In this document: positions 1 through 9,930 of the stretch, in pieces | Layout: each line of letters opens with the position of its first letter | How positions within the stretch are numbered: position 1 is the stretch's first letter | NCBI GenBank assembly: GCA_903813345.2 | Contig: CAIIXF020000007.1 | Coordinates: 37,224,759-37,288,758 of the forward strand | DNA from: Owenia fusiformis | Taxonomy: Eukaryota > Annelida > Polychaeta > Sabellida > Oweniidae | Direction: 5' to 3' | Length of the DNA: 64,000 bases | Translations under genes and position numbers: made by a program | Notes under the pieces: generated by a model | Told to the model about the DNA's origin: nothing | The model's input: the letters and a program-made list of their open reading frames with translations, nothing else | Database searches by the model: none

Positions 1-3000
1 AAACAACTTTATTTTTTCACTCTTTGGTATTTCAGAAAGAATACTTCATGAAATACATAACACTTATGAACCAAACAACTTTATTTTATCACTCTTTTGT
101 ATTTCAGAAAGAATACTTCATGAACTACATAACACTTATGAACCAAACAACTTTATTTTATCACTCTTTGGTATTTCAGAAAGAATACTTCATGAAATAC
201 ATAACACTTATGAACCAAACAACTTTATTTTATCACTCTTTTGTATTTCAGAAAGAATACTTCACTAACTACATAACACTTATGAACCAAACAACTTTAT
301 TTTTTCACTCTTTGGTATTTCAGAAAGAATACTTCATGAAATACATAACACTTATGAACCAAACAACTTTATTTTATCACTCTTTTGTATTTCAGAAAGA
401 ATGCTTCATGAACTACATAACACTTATGAACCAAACAACTTTATTTTTTCAGTCTTTTGTATTTCAGAAAGAATGCTTCATGAACTACATAACACTTATG
501 AACCAAACAACTTTATTTTTTCACTCTTTTGTATTTCAGAAAGAATGCTTCATGAACTACATAACACTTATGAACCAAACAACTTTATTTTTTCAGTCTT
601 TTGTATTTCAGAAAGAATGCTTCATGAACTACATAACACTTATGAACCAAACAACTTTATTTTTTCAGTCTTTTGTATTTCAGAAAGAATGCTTCATGAA
701 CTACATAACACTTATGAACCAAACAACTTTATTTTATCACTCTTTGGTATTTCAGAAAGAATACTTCATGAAATACATAACACTTATGAACCAAACAACT
801 TTATTTTTTCAGTCTTTTGTATTTCAGAAAGAATGCTTCATGAACTACATAACACTAATGAACCAAACAACTTTATTTTTTCAGTCTTTTGTATTTCAGA
901 AAGAATACTTCATGAACTACATAACACTTATGAACCAAACAACTTTATTTTTTCAGTCTTTTGTATTTCAGAAAGAATACTTCATGAACTACATAACACT
1001 TATGAACCAAACAACTTTATTTTATCACTCTTTGGTATTTCAGAAAGAATACTTCATGAAATACATAACACTTATGAACCAAACAACTTTATTTTTTCAC
1101 TCTTTGGTATTTCAGAAAGAATACTTCATGAAATACATAACACTTATGAACCAAACAACTTTATTTTATCACTCTTTTGTATTTCAGAAAGAATACTTCA
1201 TGAACTACATAACACTTATGAACCAAACAACTTTATTTTATCACTCTTTGGTATTTCAGAAAGAATACTTCATGAAATACATAACACTTATGAACCAAAC
1301 AACTTTATTTTATCACTCTTTTGTATTTCAGAAAGAATACTTCACTAACTACATAACACTTATGAACCAAACAACTTTATTTTTTCACTCTTTGGTATTT
1401 CAGAAAGAATACTTCATGAAATACATAACACTTATGAACCAAACAACTTTATTTTATCACTCTTTTGTATTTCAGAAAGAATGCTTCATGAATTACATAA
1501 CACTTATGAACCAAACAACTTTATTTTTTCAGTCTTTTGTATTTCAGAAAGAATGCTTCATGAACTACATAACACTTATGAACCAAACAACTTTATTTTT
1601 TCAATCTTTTGTATTTCAGAAAGAATGCTTCATGAACTACATAACACTTATGAACCAAACAACTTTATTTTTTCAGTCTTTTGTATTTCAGAAAGAATAC
1701 TTCATGAACTACATAACACTTGTACTTATAAACCAAACAACTTTATTTTTTCAGTCTTTTGTATTTCAGAAAGAATACTTCATGAACTACATAACACTTA
1801 TGAACCAAACAACTTTATTTTTTCAGTCTTTTGTATTTCAGAAAGAATACTTCATGAACTACATAACACTTATGAACCAAACAACTTTATTTTTTCAGTC
1901 TTTTGTATTTCAGAAAGAATACTTCATGAAATACATAACACTTATGAACCAAACAACTTTATTTTTTCACTCTTTGGTATTTCAGAAAGAATACTTCATG
2001 AAATACATAACACTTATGAACCAAACAACTTTATTTTATCACTTTTTTGTATTTCAGAAAGAATACTTCATGAACTACATAACACTTATGAACCAAACAA
2101 CTTTATTTTTTCACTCTTTGTATTTCAGAAAGAATACTTCACTAACTACATAACACTTATGAACCAAACAACTTTATTTTTTCACTCTTTGGTATTTCAG
2201 AAAGAATACTTCATGAACTACATAACACTTATGAACCAAACAACTTTAGTTTTTCAGTCTTTGGTATTTCAGAAAGAATACTTCATGAATTACATAACAC
2301 TTATGAACCAAACAACTTTATTTTTTCACTCTTTGGTATTTCAGAAAGAATACTTCATGAATTACATAACACTTATGAACCAAACAACTTTATCTTATCA
2401 CTCTTTGGTATTTCAGAAAGAATACTTCATGAATTACATAACACTTATGAACCAAACAACTTTATTTTTTCACTCTTTGGTATTTCAGAAAGAATACTTC
2501 ATGAATTACATAACACTTATGAACCAAACAACTTTAGTTTTTCACTCTTTTGTATTTCAGAAAGAATACTTCATGAACTACATAACACTTATGAACCAAA
2601 CAACTTTATTTTTTCACTCTTTGGTATTTCAGAAAGAATACTTCATGAATTACATAACACTTATGAACCAAACAACTTTAGTTTTTCAGTCTTTTGTATT
2701 TCAGAAAGAATACTTCATGAATTACATAACACTTATGAACCAAACAACTTTATTTTTTCACTCTTTGGTATTTCAGAAAGAATACTTCATGAATTACATA
2801 ACACTTATGAACCAAACAACTTTAGTTTTTCAGTCTTTGGTATTTCAGAAAGAATACTTCATGAATTACATAACACTTATGAACCAAACAACTTTAGTTT
2901 TTCAGTCTTTTGTATTTCAGAAAGAATACTTCATGAATTACATAACACTTATGAACCAAACAACTTTATTTTTTCAGTCTTTTGTATTTCAGAAAGAATA

Positions 3001-3590
3001 CTTCATGAATTACATAACACTTATGAACCAAACAACTTTAGTTTTTCAGTCTTTGGTATTTCAGAAAGAATACTTCATGAATTACATAACACTTATGAAC
3101 CAAACAACTTTAGTTTTTCAGTCTTTTGTATTTCAGAAAGAATACTTCATGAATTACATAACACTTATGAACCAAACAACTTTATTTTTTCAGTCTTTTG
3201 TATTTCAGAAAGAATACTTCATGAATTACATAACACTTATGAACCAAACAACTTTATTTTTTCACTCTTTGGTATTTCAGAAAGAATACTTCATGAATTA
3301 CATAACACTTATGAACCAAACAACTTTATTTTTTCACTCTTTTGTATTTCAGAAAGAATGCTTCATGAACTACATAACACTTATGAACCAAACAACTTTA
3401 TTTTTTCACTCTTTGGTATTTCAGAAAGAATACTTCATGAATTACATAACACTTATGAACCAAACAACTTTAGTTTTTCAGTCTTTTGTATTTCAGAAAG
3501 AATACTTCATGAATTACATAACACTTATGAACCAAACAACTTTATTTTTTCACTCTTTGGTATTTCAGAAAGAATACTTCATGAACTACA
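1..3590 (+). repeat. 72-bp tandem array, first block (about 50 units)
   Basis: Head-to-tail units of about 72 bp fill this stretch from the window edge. One unit carries a 6-bp insertion near 1720 and one lacks a base near 2115. Each unit contains a T-rich tract, TATTTCAG, then AAAGAATACTTCATGAAC and ACATAACACTTATGAACC. This is a diverged copy of the intron end and first 37 or so bases of the real exon that starts at 9729. Because 72 is a multiple of three and the unit lacks stops, two frames stay open for hundreds of codons (24-residue repeats). I read these as by-products of the period, not as a protein gene. Units differ by a few recurrent variants (TTTGGTATT or TTTTGTATT, CACTC or CAGTC, AATAC or AATGC), and neighbouring units share them. 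Confidence 0.97.
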
Positions 3591-4462
3591 TGTTACAGTA
3601 GTGAGCTACGTGTATATTATATTCGACTATATTCACTTATAGTTTAATTTGTAATCTATGCTTGCTACATATGTTGAGCTATTCTTTATTAGAGATCTTA
3701 GGTCAAGGTCACAATGACATTATACACTGTATCTTGTAAACAAAACTGAATGAAAACTGAACTGAATGACTCATTAACCCTTGACCATCCAGATAGTTCT
3801 AGAAATTATAACCATTCATTAAGATTTAATCATGTGACTGGAGATGTCCAATCAAAACTCAACAAGTAGTCTCAGTTCCAGAAGATTCTTTCTAGATGAT
3901 TCTTTCACACTATAAATAAAACTGCAAAGTGGACTCAGTAGCAGATAATTAAGTAATCATAACTGGACATCTCAAAGGAACTAAATAAAGCAGAATTTCA
4001 AAGTTGATCAAAAGACATCTTCTTAGCAGAATATTACAGACACCTACTGTGGGAACATTAACAATATAAACACACAACCTGAGGACTTTATATGGACATA
4101 TATTACAACACACACTATATACGGATTATCATATACATTCGTGGATTATCATAATTATTTGTGGATTATCATCAAACATTATTGGATACGAACATTATAG
4201 GATTACGACAAACATTATTGGATTATTACAAACATTGGAGAACTATTAACGATTATTGAAACATTTCGTGATCCGGAATATTCTCAAGGATCGTCAACGA
4301 CATTTATCGACATCAAAAAATAAGCCGTATCATTGATTGGACATCACATAAGTATTAAATCTCCTTTATATTATTGTTATATTATTTAGTTTTCAAAATA
4401 TAAATATATTGTTATCATATTTTAATTGCTGTTTTTACTTTCTGTTATTTTCGTACGTAACA
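3591..4462 (+). repeat. 5' LTR
   Basis: 872-bp direct repeat identical in length to 8124-8995, with short inverted ends TGTTAC/GTAACA. It contains a TATA-like box (TATAAATA, 3911-3918) and, about 70 bp further, AATAAA (3984-3989). This is a plausible promoter and polyadenylation pair bounding the R region. Confidence 0.96.
3911..3918 (+). promoter_or_regulatory. LTR TATA box
   Basis: TATAAATA inside the 5' LTR; the matching copy in the 3' LTR is at 8444. It is the best core-promoter candidate for the element. The transcription start is not visible. Confidence 0.55.
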
Positions 4463-4467
4463 GAAAT

Positions 4468-4485
4468 TGGGGGCTCGTCCGGGAT
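4468..4485 (+). promoter_or_regulatory. Primer-binding site, tRNA-Pro type
   Basis: Five bases after the 5' LTR lies TGGGGGCTCGTCCGGGAT, the 18-mer complementary to the 3' end of tRNA-Pro that is well known as the primer site of murine-leukaemia-type retroviruses. Here it would prime minus-strand DNA synthesis of the retrotransposon. Confidence 0.9.
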
Positions 4486-4574
4486 ACAACTACAACAAGC
4501 TAAAATTCATAAATCTTAAAATTTATAATTCCAAATTTATATATTTAAATTGTGAAGACAGCAATTAATCGAAA

Positions 4575-7472
4575 ATGAGTTTTGAGGTTGAGACATTTTT
4601 AGAAACACCCTCTTTGGAGGAATTTGATGATTTAAAGAAAACTGAACTTCTGGCAATTGCAAAACATGTTGGGCTATCAGTCAAAAGCTCATACAAAAAG
4701 GATACAATTAAAAACTTTGTACTTCAATATTTGGTCGCAGAATCACTTCTGCCTGAGGAGCCAGCCCAGCATGTTGAGCATGTTGATCCTATAAAGCTCA
4801 AAGAGCTCGAATTGAGAGAGCTTGAAATCAAAACACAATTGAGAGAGAAAGAAATGCAAAATGAAAAAGAAATAAGATTGAGAGAACAAGAAATTCAAAA
4901 AGAAAAAGAAGTTGAATTAAAACGACTTGAATTAGAAGCTCAATCAAAAACTGATGAACATGCTACTATGCATCAACATTTTGAAAATAGGTTTGACGCT
5001 TCAAAATTTCTTAAATTTGTACCTAAATTTCAAGAGAAAAATGTTGATAAATACTTTACACATTTTGAAAAAGTTGCTCAGAGCCTAGACTGGCCTAAAT
5101 CTGCATGGCCAGTTATGCTCCAGAGTGTATTCATTGGCAAAGCAAGTGAAATATTTGCCTCTCTCTCTGGAGAAGTATGCTCTGATTATGACCTAGTTAA
5201 AAATGCAATTCTTAAAGCTTATGAACTAGTACCAGAAGCTTACAGACAAAAATTTAGAAATGCCCACAAACAGAGTGACCAAACCCATGTTGAGTTTGCT
5301 CGAGAGCAAGAGCAGCTTTTTGACAGGTGGCTTGTCTCAAAGGATGTATCTGAAGAGTTTAAAAAGCTCAGAGAGCTTATGCTAATAGAACAATTTAAAA
5401 ACTGTGTTCAATACCACATAAGAACTTATTTAGATGAACACAAGGTAGAAACTTTAAGTCAAGCTGCCACCTTGTCTGATGATTATGCTCTTACTCATAA
5501 GGGTAGTTTTATCAAAGGTAATCCTAACTTTAGAGGTTATCAAGGTAACAAACCTTCATATGATTCAAAATCAAATCAGTCCTCATCATCAAATACATCA
5601 AACAAAGCAAAAGACCAGTCTTATTCATCACAGAGTTCTAGCTCAAAATCAGATCAATTAAATTCTTCAGGTCCAAAATCAAATGTCACCTGTAATTATT
5701 GTAAAAAGCCTGGTCATCTTATTTCTGAATGCTATAGGATAAAGAATAGAAGAGAGATGTCTGGTTCTGCTCATTCAAATGGTTGTGCTACAGTTCCCAT
5801 TTCAAGAAAGCCCATTGTTTGGGATTCATATACTCATACTGAGAAATCCACTCATAGTGATATTATGGAGGATTATAAGCCTTTCATGTCGGAAGGATCT
5901 GTGTCACTGTCAAGTGATGGTACCAATTCAAAGCCAATTAAGATTCTTAGAGATACGGGTGCATCTCAGACTTTGTTGTTAGAAGGTGTCCTTCCTTTAT
6001 CTGAGGAGTCATTCACAGGTACCCATATTTTGATGCAAGGCATTGAATTAGGATTTACTAAAGTTCCCCTCCATCGTATTCATATCACATCAGAGTTAGT
6101 CAAAGGGCCAGTTATTGTTGGTGTTAGGCCACAACTTCCTGTTGAAGGAGTCGCATTGCTTTTAGGCAATGATTTAGCTGGGGGTAAGGTATCATTAGAC
6201 CCCATTGTTTCTGATCAGCCTTGTTCTATTGAGGATTCTGTCCAAGAGGACTCTGATATATATCCTGCTTGTGCTGTTACTAGGGCTATGGCTAAAAAGT
6301 TAGCTAATAGCGGGGATTCGTCTGTGGGAGATGACTTTGATAGTGGGTTTTTAAGCTCCTTGTTTGATGATGAATGTCACTCACCACTTGTTAAAGATGG
6401 TCCTTATCCTATTTTAAAGGCAAATTCTTCATTGAAACAGCCTTCTGTTCGAGCCAAGCAGTCATCTATTGAGGCATATTCTTCATTGAAAAATCCTATT
6501 GCCAGGGGTGATTCACCTTCTGAGCAGGATCACTATTTTAATGCGGTTTCGCCCGCTCTTGCTAGTCCTGATGAAGTTTCATCTTCTTCTGCTAGTGTTC
6601 ATGAGGTTTCATTCCCTCCTTGTTCTGAGGTTACATCCTCTTCTAGTTCTGAGGTTTCATCCTCTATTTCTGATAGTGATTCTTTGAAAAAAGATCCTCA
6701 TTCTAAACACATGTTAATTTATGAACAAGAGCATGATCCATCACTCATTGATCTTCATAAAAGATGTCTTACAATTGATGAAGCTGATAAGGTCCCTGTT
6801 TGTTTCTACAAAAAGGATGGCATATTAATGCGAAAGTGGAGACCTCCTGAAGCTTCCCCTGAAGACGATTGGGCAATTGTACATCAAATTGTTGTCCCAA
6901 ATTCATATCATAAGGAAATCTTGAGTCTAGCTCATGATTCTCCCATGGCAGGTCATTTAGGAGTAACTAAAACATACCATAAAATACTCAATCATTTCTA
7001 TTGGCCCAAATTAAAACAAGATGTCCAAGAGTATTGTAGGTCTTGTCACACATTTCAAATGGTAGGGAAACCTAACCAGAAAATTCCAATTGCTCCTTTA
7101 CAACTTATACCTGCATTTGATGAACCATTCAGTAAGGTTCATATTGACTGTGTTGGTCCATTACCAAAAACAAAATCTGATAATCAATATCTGCTCACTA
7201 TTTTGTCTATGGCCACACAGTTTCTAGAAATAAAATCACATCTTATGCTTAGAAATACCAAAACCAAATATATTGTGAAATCACAAATCAACAATTTCAC
7301 ATTAGTGGAGCTACCAAAGGAGCTCATATCTGACTTACAATCTGACTCAGTGCTGAATGATTTCATTGGCATTGATAAAACTACCCCTGTGAGGTGTAGA
7401 GAGCTACACATGATGAAAAAGTATGTTGAGCGTGATAAAATTTCTTTACTCAACATGAGCTTGCGCTCTTAG
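4575..7472 (+). CDS. Gag-protease-integrase polyprotein of the LTR element (RT and RNase H missing)
   Basis: 965 codons from the first ATG after the primer site. The N-terminus (about 12-55) looks like the SAP-like segment common in this gag family. Residues about 75-125 are a Glu/Lys-rich coiled coil, and a gag core follows. A single CCHC zinc knuckle, CNYCKKPGHLISEC, sits at 373-386. The protease carries DTGA with Asp460 and a later LLGNDLAGG motif. After a Ser-rich linker comes the integrase HHCC zinc domain (His787, His794, Cys821, Cys824) and the first core Asp in HIDCVGPLP (Asp858). The core breaks off soon after, and the last 80 or so residues resemble no integrase part I know. RT and RNase H are absent. 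The ORF stays open across the deletion, so a Gag-PR protein could still be made. Confidence 0.92.
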   Translation: MSFEVETFLETPSLEEFDDLKKTELLAIAKHVGLSVKSSYKKDTIKNFVLQYLVAESLLPEEPAQHVEHVDPIKLKELELRELEIKTQLREKEMQNEKEIRLREQEIQKEKEVELKRLELEAQSKTDEHATMHQHFENRFDASKFLKFVPKFQEKNVDKYFTHFEKVAQSLDWPKSAWPVMLQSVFIGKASEIFASLSGEVCSDYDLVKNAILKAYELVPEAYRQKFRNAHKQSDQTHVEFAREQEQLFDRWLVSKDVSEEFKKLRELMLIEQFKNCVQYHIRTYLDEHKVETLSQAATLSDDYALTHKGSFIKGNPNFRGYQGNKPSYDSKSNQSSSSNTSNKAKDQSYSSQSSSSKSDQLNSSGPKSNVTCNYCKKPGHLISECYRIKNRREMSGSAHSNGCATVPISRKPIVWDSYTHTEKSTHSDIMEDYKPFMSEGSVSLSSDGTNSKPIKILRDTGASQTLLLEGVLPLSEESFTGTHILMQGIELGFTKVPLHRIHITSELVKGPVIVGVRPQLPVEGVALLLGNDLAGGKVSLDPIVSDQPCSIEDSVQEDSDIYPACAVTRAMAKKLANSGDSSVGDDFDSGFLSSLFDDECHSPLVKDGPYPILKANSSLKQPSVRAKQSSIEAYSSLKNPIARGDSPSEQDHYFNAVSPALASPDEVSSSSASVHEVSFPPCSEVTSSSSSEVSSSISDSDSLKKDPHSKHMLIYEQEHDPSLIDLHKRCLTIDEADKVPVCFYKKDGILMRKWRPPEASPEDDWAIVHQIVVPNSYHKEILSLAHDSPMAGHLGVTKTYHKILNHFYWPKLKQDVQEYCRSCHTFQMVGKPNQKIPIAPLQLIPAFDEPFSKVHIDCVGPLPKTKSDNQYLLTILSMATQFLEIKSHLMLRNTKTKYIVKSQINNFTLVELPKELISDLQSDSVLNDFIGIDKTTPVRCRELHMMKKYVERDKISLLNMSLRS

Positions 7473-8112
7473 CTCATAGGCCAAACTTGTATGTAAATGA
7501 CAACTATATGTTATTCAAGATTCAGATATTGTAATTTATAAAGATAAACTCATGAAGATTATATTATATGGTAGGCAAATTAGACATTTGTGATAACTGT
7601 CACTTTATTTTAAAAATATATAAAAACATTTGCCTAAACAGTGAAATTGATACTATATGAACTATAAGATTGCATCTAGATTATGTGAGCATTATAGGTG
7701 ATCATTAAATAGTGTCACAAGATTACTTGATAACATCAGAGTGTACAATTAGAAATACTTACATAAGATCATGTGATAATTTAAAACATTGTACTAGTTT
7801 AGTGTTTGTCAGACTCAAAAATGTATGCTATTGTACATGTTATATGATCTATTGCGTGTATTGTATTTATGACTTAATGCATAACTAATGTAGATATTAT
7901 TGTAGTATGGGATTATAAGAACATTATATGTTATTAGATTGTACTCACACTGTAACGATTGAAAGTATTATATACTTGTAAATATACTTCATATAAAAAG
8001 ACTATTGTAAGCAAATGTCATGTACGTCTCAACCTCGCTTTTAGAAATTGTAACGCTCGCTACTCAAGATATTATTGTAAAAGTTTTTCATTGCATTCAA
8101 AACTTTTCTTTT
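7473..8112 (+). other. Non-coding 3' part of the LTR element
   Basis: AT-rich sequence with no recognisable RT, RNase H or env remnant, between the polyprotein stop and the polypurine tract. It probably marks where the downstream pol part was deleted or decayed. Confidence 0.6.
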
Positions 8113-8123
8113 AAGGAGGGAGG
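8113..8123 (+). promoter_or_regulatory. Polypurine tract
   Basis: AAGGAGGGAGG directly abuts the 3' LTR, as expected for the primer of plus-strand DNA synthesis. Confidence 0.85.
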
Positions 8124-8995
8124 TGTTACAGTAGTGAGCTACGTGTATATTATATTCGACTATATTCACTTATAGTTTAATTTGTAATCTATGCTTGCTA
8201 CATATGTTGAGCTATTCTTTATTAGAGATCTTAGGTCAAGGTCACAATGACATTATACACTGTATCTTGTAAACAAAACTGAATGAAAACTGAACTGAAT
8301 GACTCATTAACCCTTGACCATCCAGATAGTTCTAGAAATTATAACCATTCATTAAGATTTAATCATGTGACTGGAGATGTCCAATCAAAACTCAACAAGT
8401 AGTCTCAGTTCCAGAAGATTCTTTCTAGATGATTCTTTCACACTATAAATAAAACTGCAAAGTGGACTCAGTAGCAGATAATTAAGTAATCATAACTGGA
8501 CATCTCAAAGGAACTAAATAAAGCAGAATTTCAAAGTTGATCAAAAGACATCTTCTTAGCAGAATATTACAGACACCTACTGTGGGAACATTAACAATAT
8601 AAACACACAACCTGAGGACTTTATATGGACATATATTACAACACACACTATATACGGATTATCATATACATTCGTGGATTATCATAATTATTTGTGGATT
8701 ATCATCAAACATTATTGGATACGAACATTATAGGATTACGACAAACATTATTGGATTATTACAAACATTGGAGAACTATTAACGATTATTGAAACATTTC
8801 GTGATCCGGAACATTCTCAAGGATCGTCAACGACATTTATCGACATCAAAAAATAAGCCGTATCATTGATTGGACATCACATAAGTATTAAATCTCCTTT
8901 ATATTATTGTTATATTATTTAGTTTTCAAAATATAAATATATTGTTATCATATTTTAATTGCTGTTTTTACTTTCTGTTATTTTCGTACGTAACA
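8124..8995 (+). repeat. 3' LTR
   Basis: Second copy of the 872-bp LTR, same ends, TATA-like box at 8444. It is followed by the TACA target duplication and then the continuing 72-bp array. Confidence 0.96.
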
Positions 8996-9728
8996 TACAT
9001 AACACGTATGAACCAAACAACTTTATTTTTTCACTCTTTGGTATTTCAGAAAGAATACTTCATGAATTACATAACACTTATGAACCAAACAACTTTATTT
9101 TTTCACTCTTTGGTATTTCAGAAAGAATACTTCATGAATTACATAACACTTATGAACCAAACAACTTTAGTTTTTCACTCTTTGGTATTTCAGAAAGAAT
9201 ACTTCATGAACTACATAACACTTATGAACCAAACAACTTTATTTTTTCACTCTTTGGTATTTCAGAAAGAATACTTCATGAATTACATAACACTTATGAA
9301 CCAAACAACTTTATTTTTTCAGTCTTTTGTATTTCAGAAAGAATACTTCATGAACTACATAACACTTATGAACCAAACAACTTTAGTTTTTCAGTCTTTT
9401 GTATTTCAGAAAGAATACTTCACTAACTACATAACACTTATGAACCAAACAACTTTATTTTTTCACTCTTTTGTATTTCAGAAAGAATACTTCATGAACT
9501 ACATAACACTTATGAACCAAACAACTTTAGTTTTTCACTCTTTGGTATTTCAGAAAGAATACTTCATGAATTACATAACACTTATGAACCAAACAACTTT
9601 ATTTTTTCACTCTTTGGTATTTCAGAAAGAATGCTTCATGAACTACATAACACTTATGAACCAAACAACTTTAGTTTTTCAGTCTTTGGTATTTCAGAAA
9701 GAACACTTTATTTCAACTTTTATTTCAG
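8996..9728 (+). repeat. 72-bp tandem array, second block (about 10 units)
   Basis: Continuation of the array at 1-3590 beyond the LTR insertion. The last copies degenerate (a short unit at about 9690-9728) and run straight into the genuine acceptor TTTATTTCAG at 9719-9728 and the real exon. The array therefore ends at the sequence it was derived from. Confidence 0.96.
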
Positions 9729-9930
9729 AAAGAACACTTCATGAACTATGTCACACTTATGAAGCATGAGGGCACAACAAGAGCAGAACAAACAAATGAA
9801 ATCTCAAAGTATGCTGAGATGGTTGAGAAGGAGGAAGGACGCAAGGAAGTTAAACTGAAGGTTGAGATTGACCCCTGGTACAATGCCAACCAGCAAGCAA
9901 AGAAGCTGCTAATGCCAGAGAAAAAAGAAT
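9729..9930 (+). CDS. RGG gene, first visible exon
   Basis: Acceptor TTTATTTCAG at 9719-9728, donor GTATGT at 9931. It encodes a charged segment containing EISKYAEMVEKEEGRKEVKL and WYNANQQAKKLLMPEKKE and leaves one base for the next exon. Its first 37 or so bases are the source, or a relative, of the 72-bp array unit. Confidence 0.85.

Larger units (their letters stand above)
3591..8995 (+). mobile_element. Gypsy-type LTR retrotransposon, Gmr1-like, internally deleted
   Basis: A complete 5,405-bp insertion: two 872-bp LTRs beginning TGTTAC and ending GTAACA, a primer-binding site, one long gag-protease-integrase ORF and a polypurine tract. It is flanked by the 4-bp duplication TACA (3587-3590 and 8996-8999), and removing it restores an intact 72-bp repeat unit. 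I noticed one difference between the LTRs (T at 4279, C at 8812), so the insertion is young. Reverse transcriptase and RNase H are absent, so it cannot copy itself without help. Integrase follows protease directly; this is the order known from Gmr1-like Ty3/gypsy elements, where RT lies after integrase. Confidence 0.95.

Noticed and set aside
1-3590. CRISPR-like array
   Set aside because: Units are directly adjacent with no unique spacers, and the DNA is clearly animal.
24-3642. Very long open frames (about 700 codons) over the first repeat block
   Set aside because: The frames follow from a 72-bp period without stops. Two frames are open at once and the repeat resembles an intron-exon junction, so a stand-alone protein gene is unlikely.
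7184-7456. Minus-strand ORF of 90 codons inside the LTR element
   Set aside because: Shadow of the polyprotein; no family resemblance.
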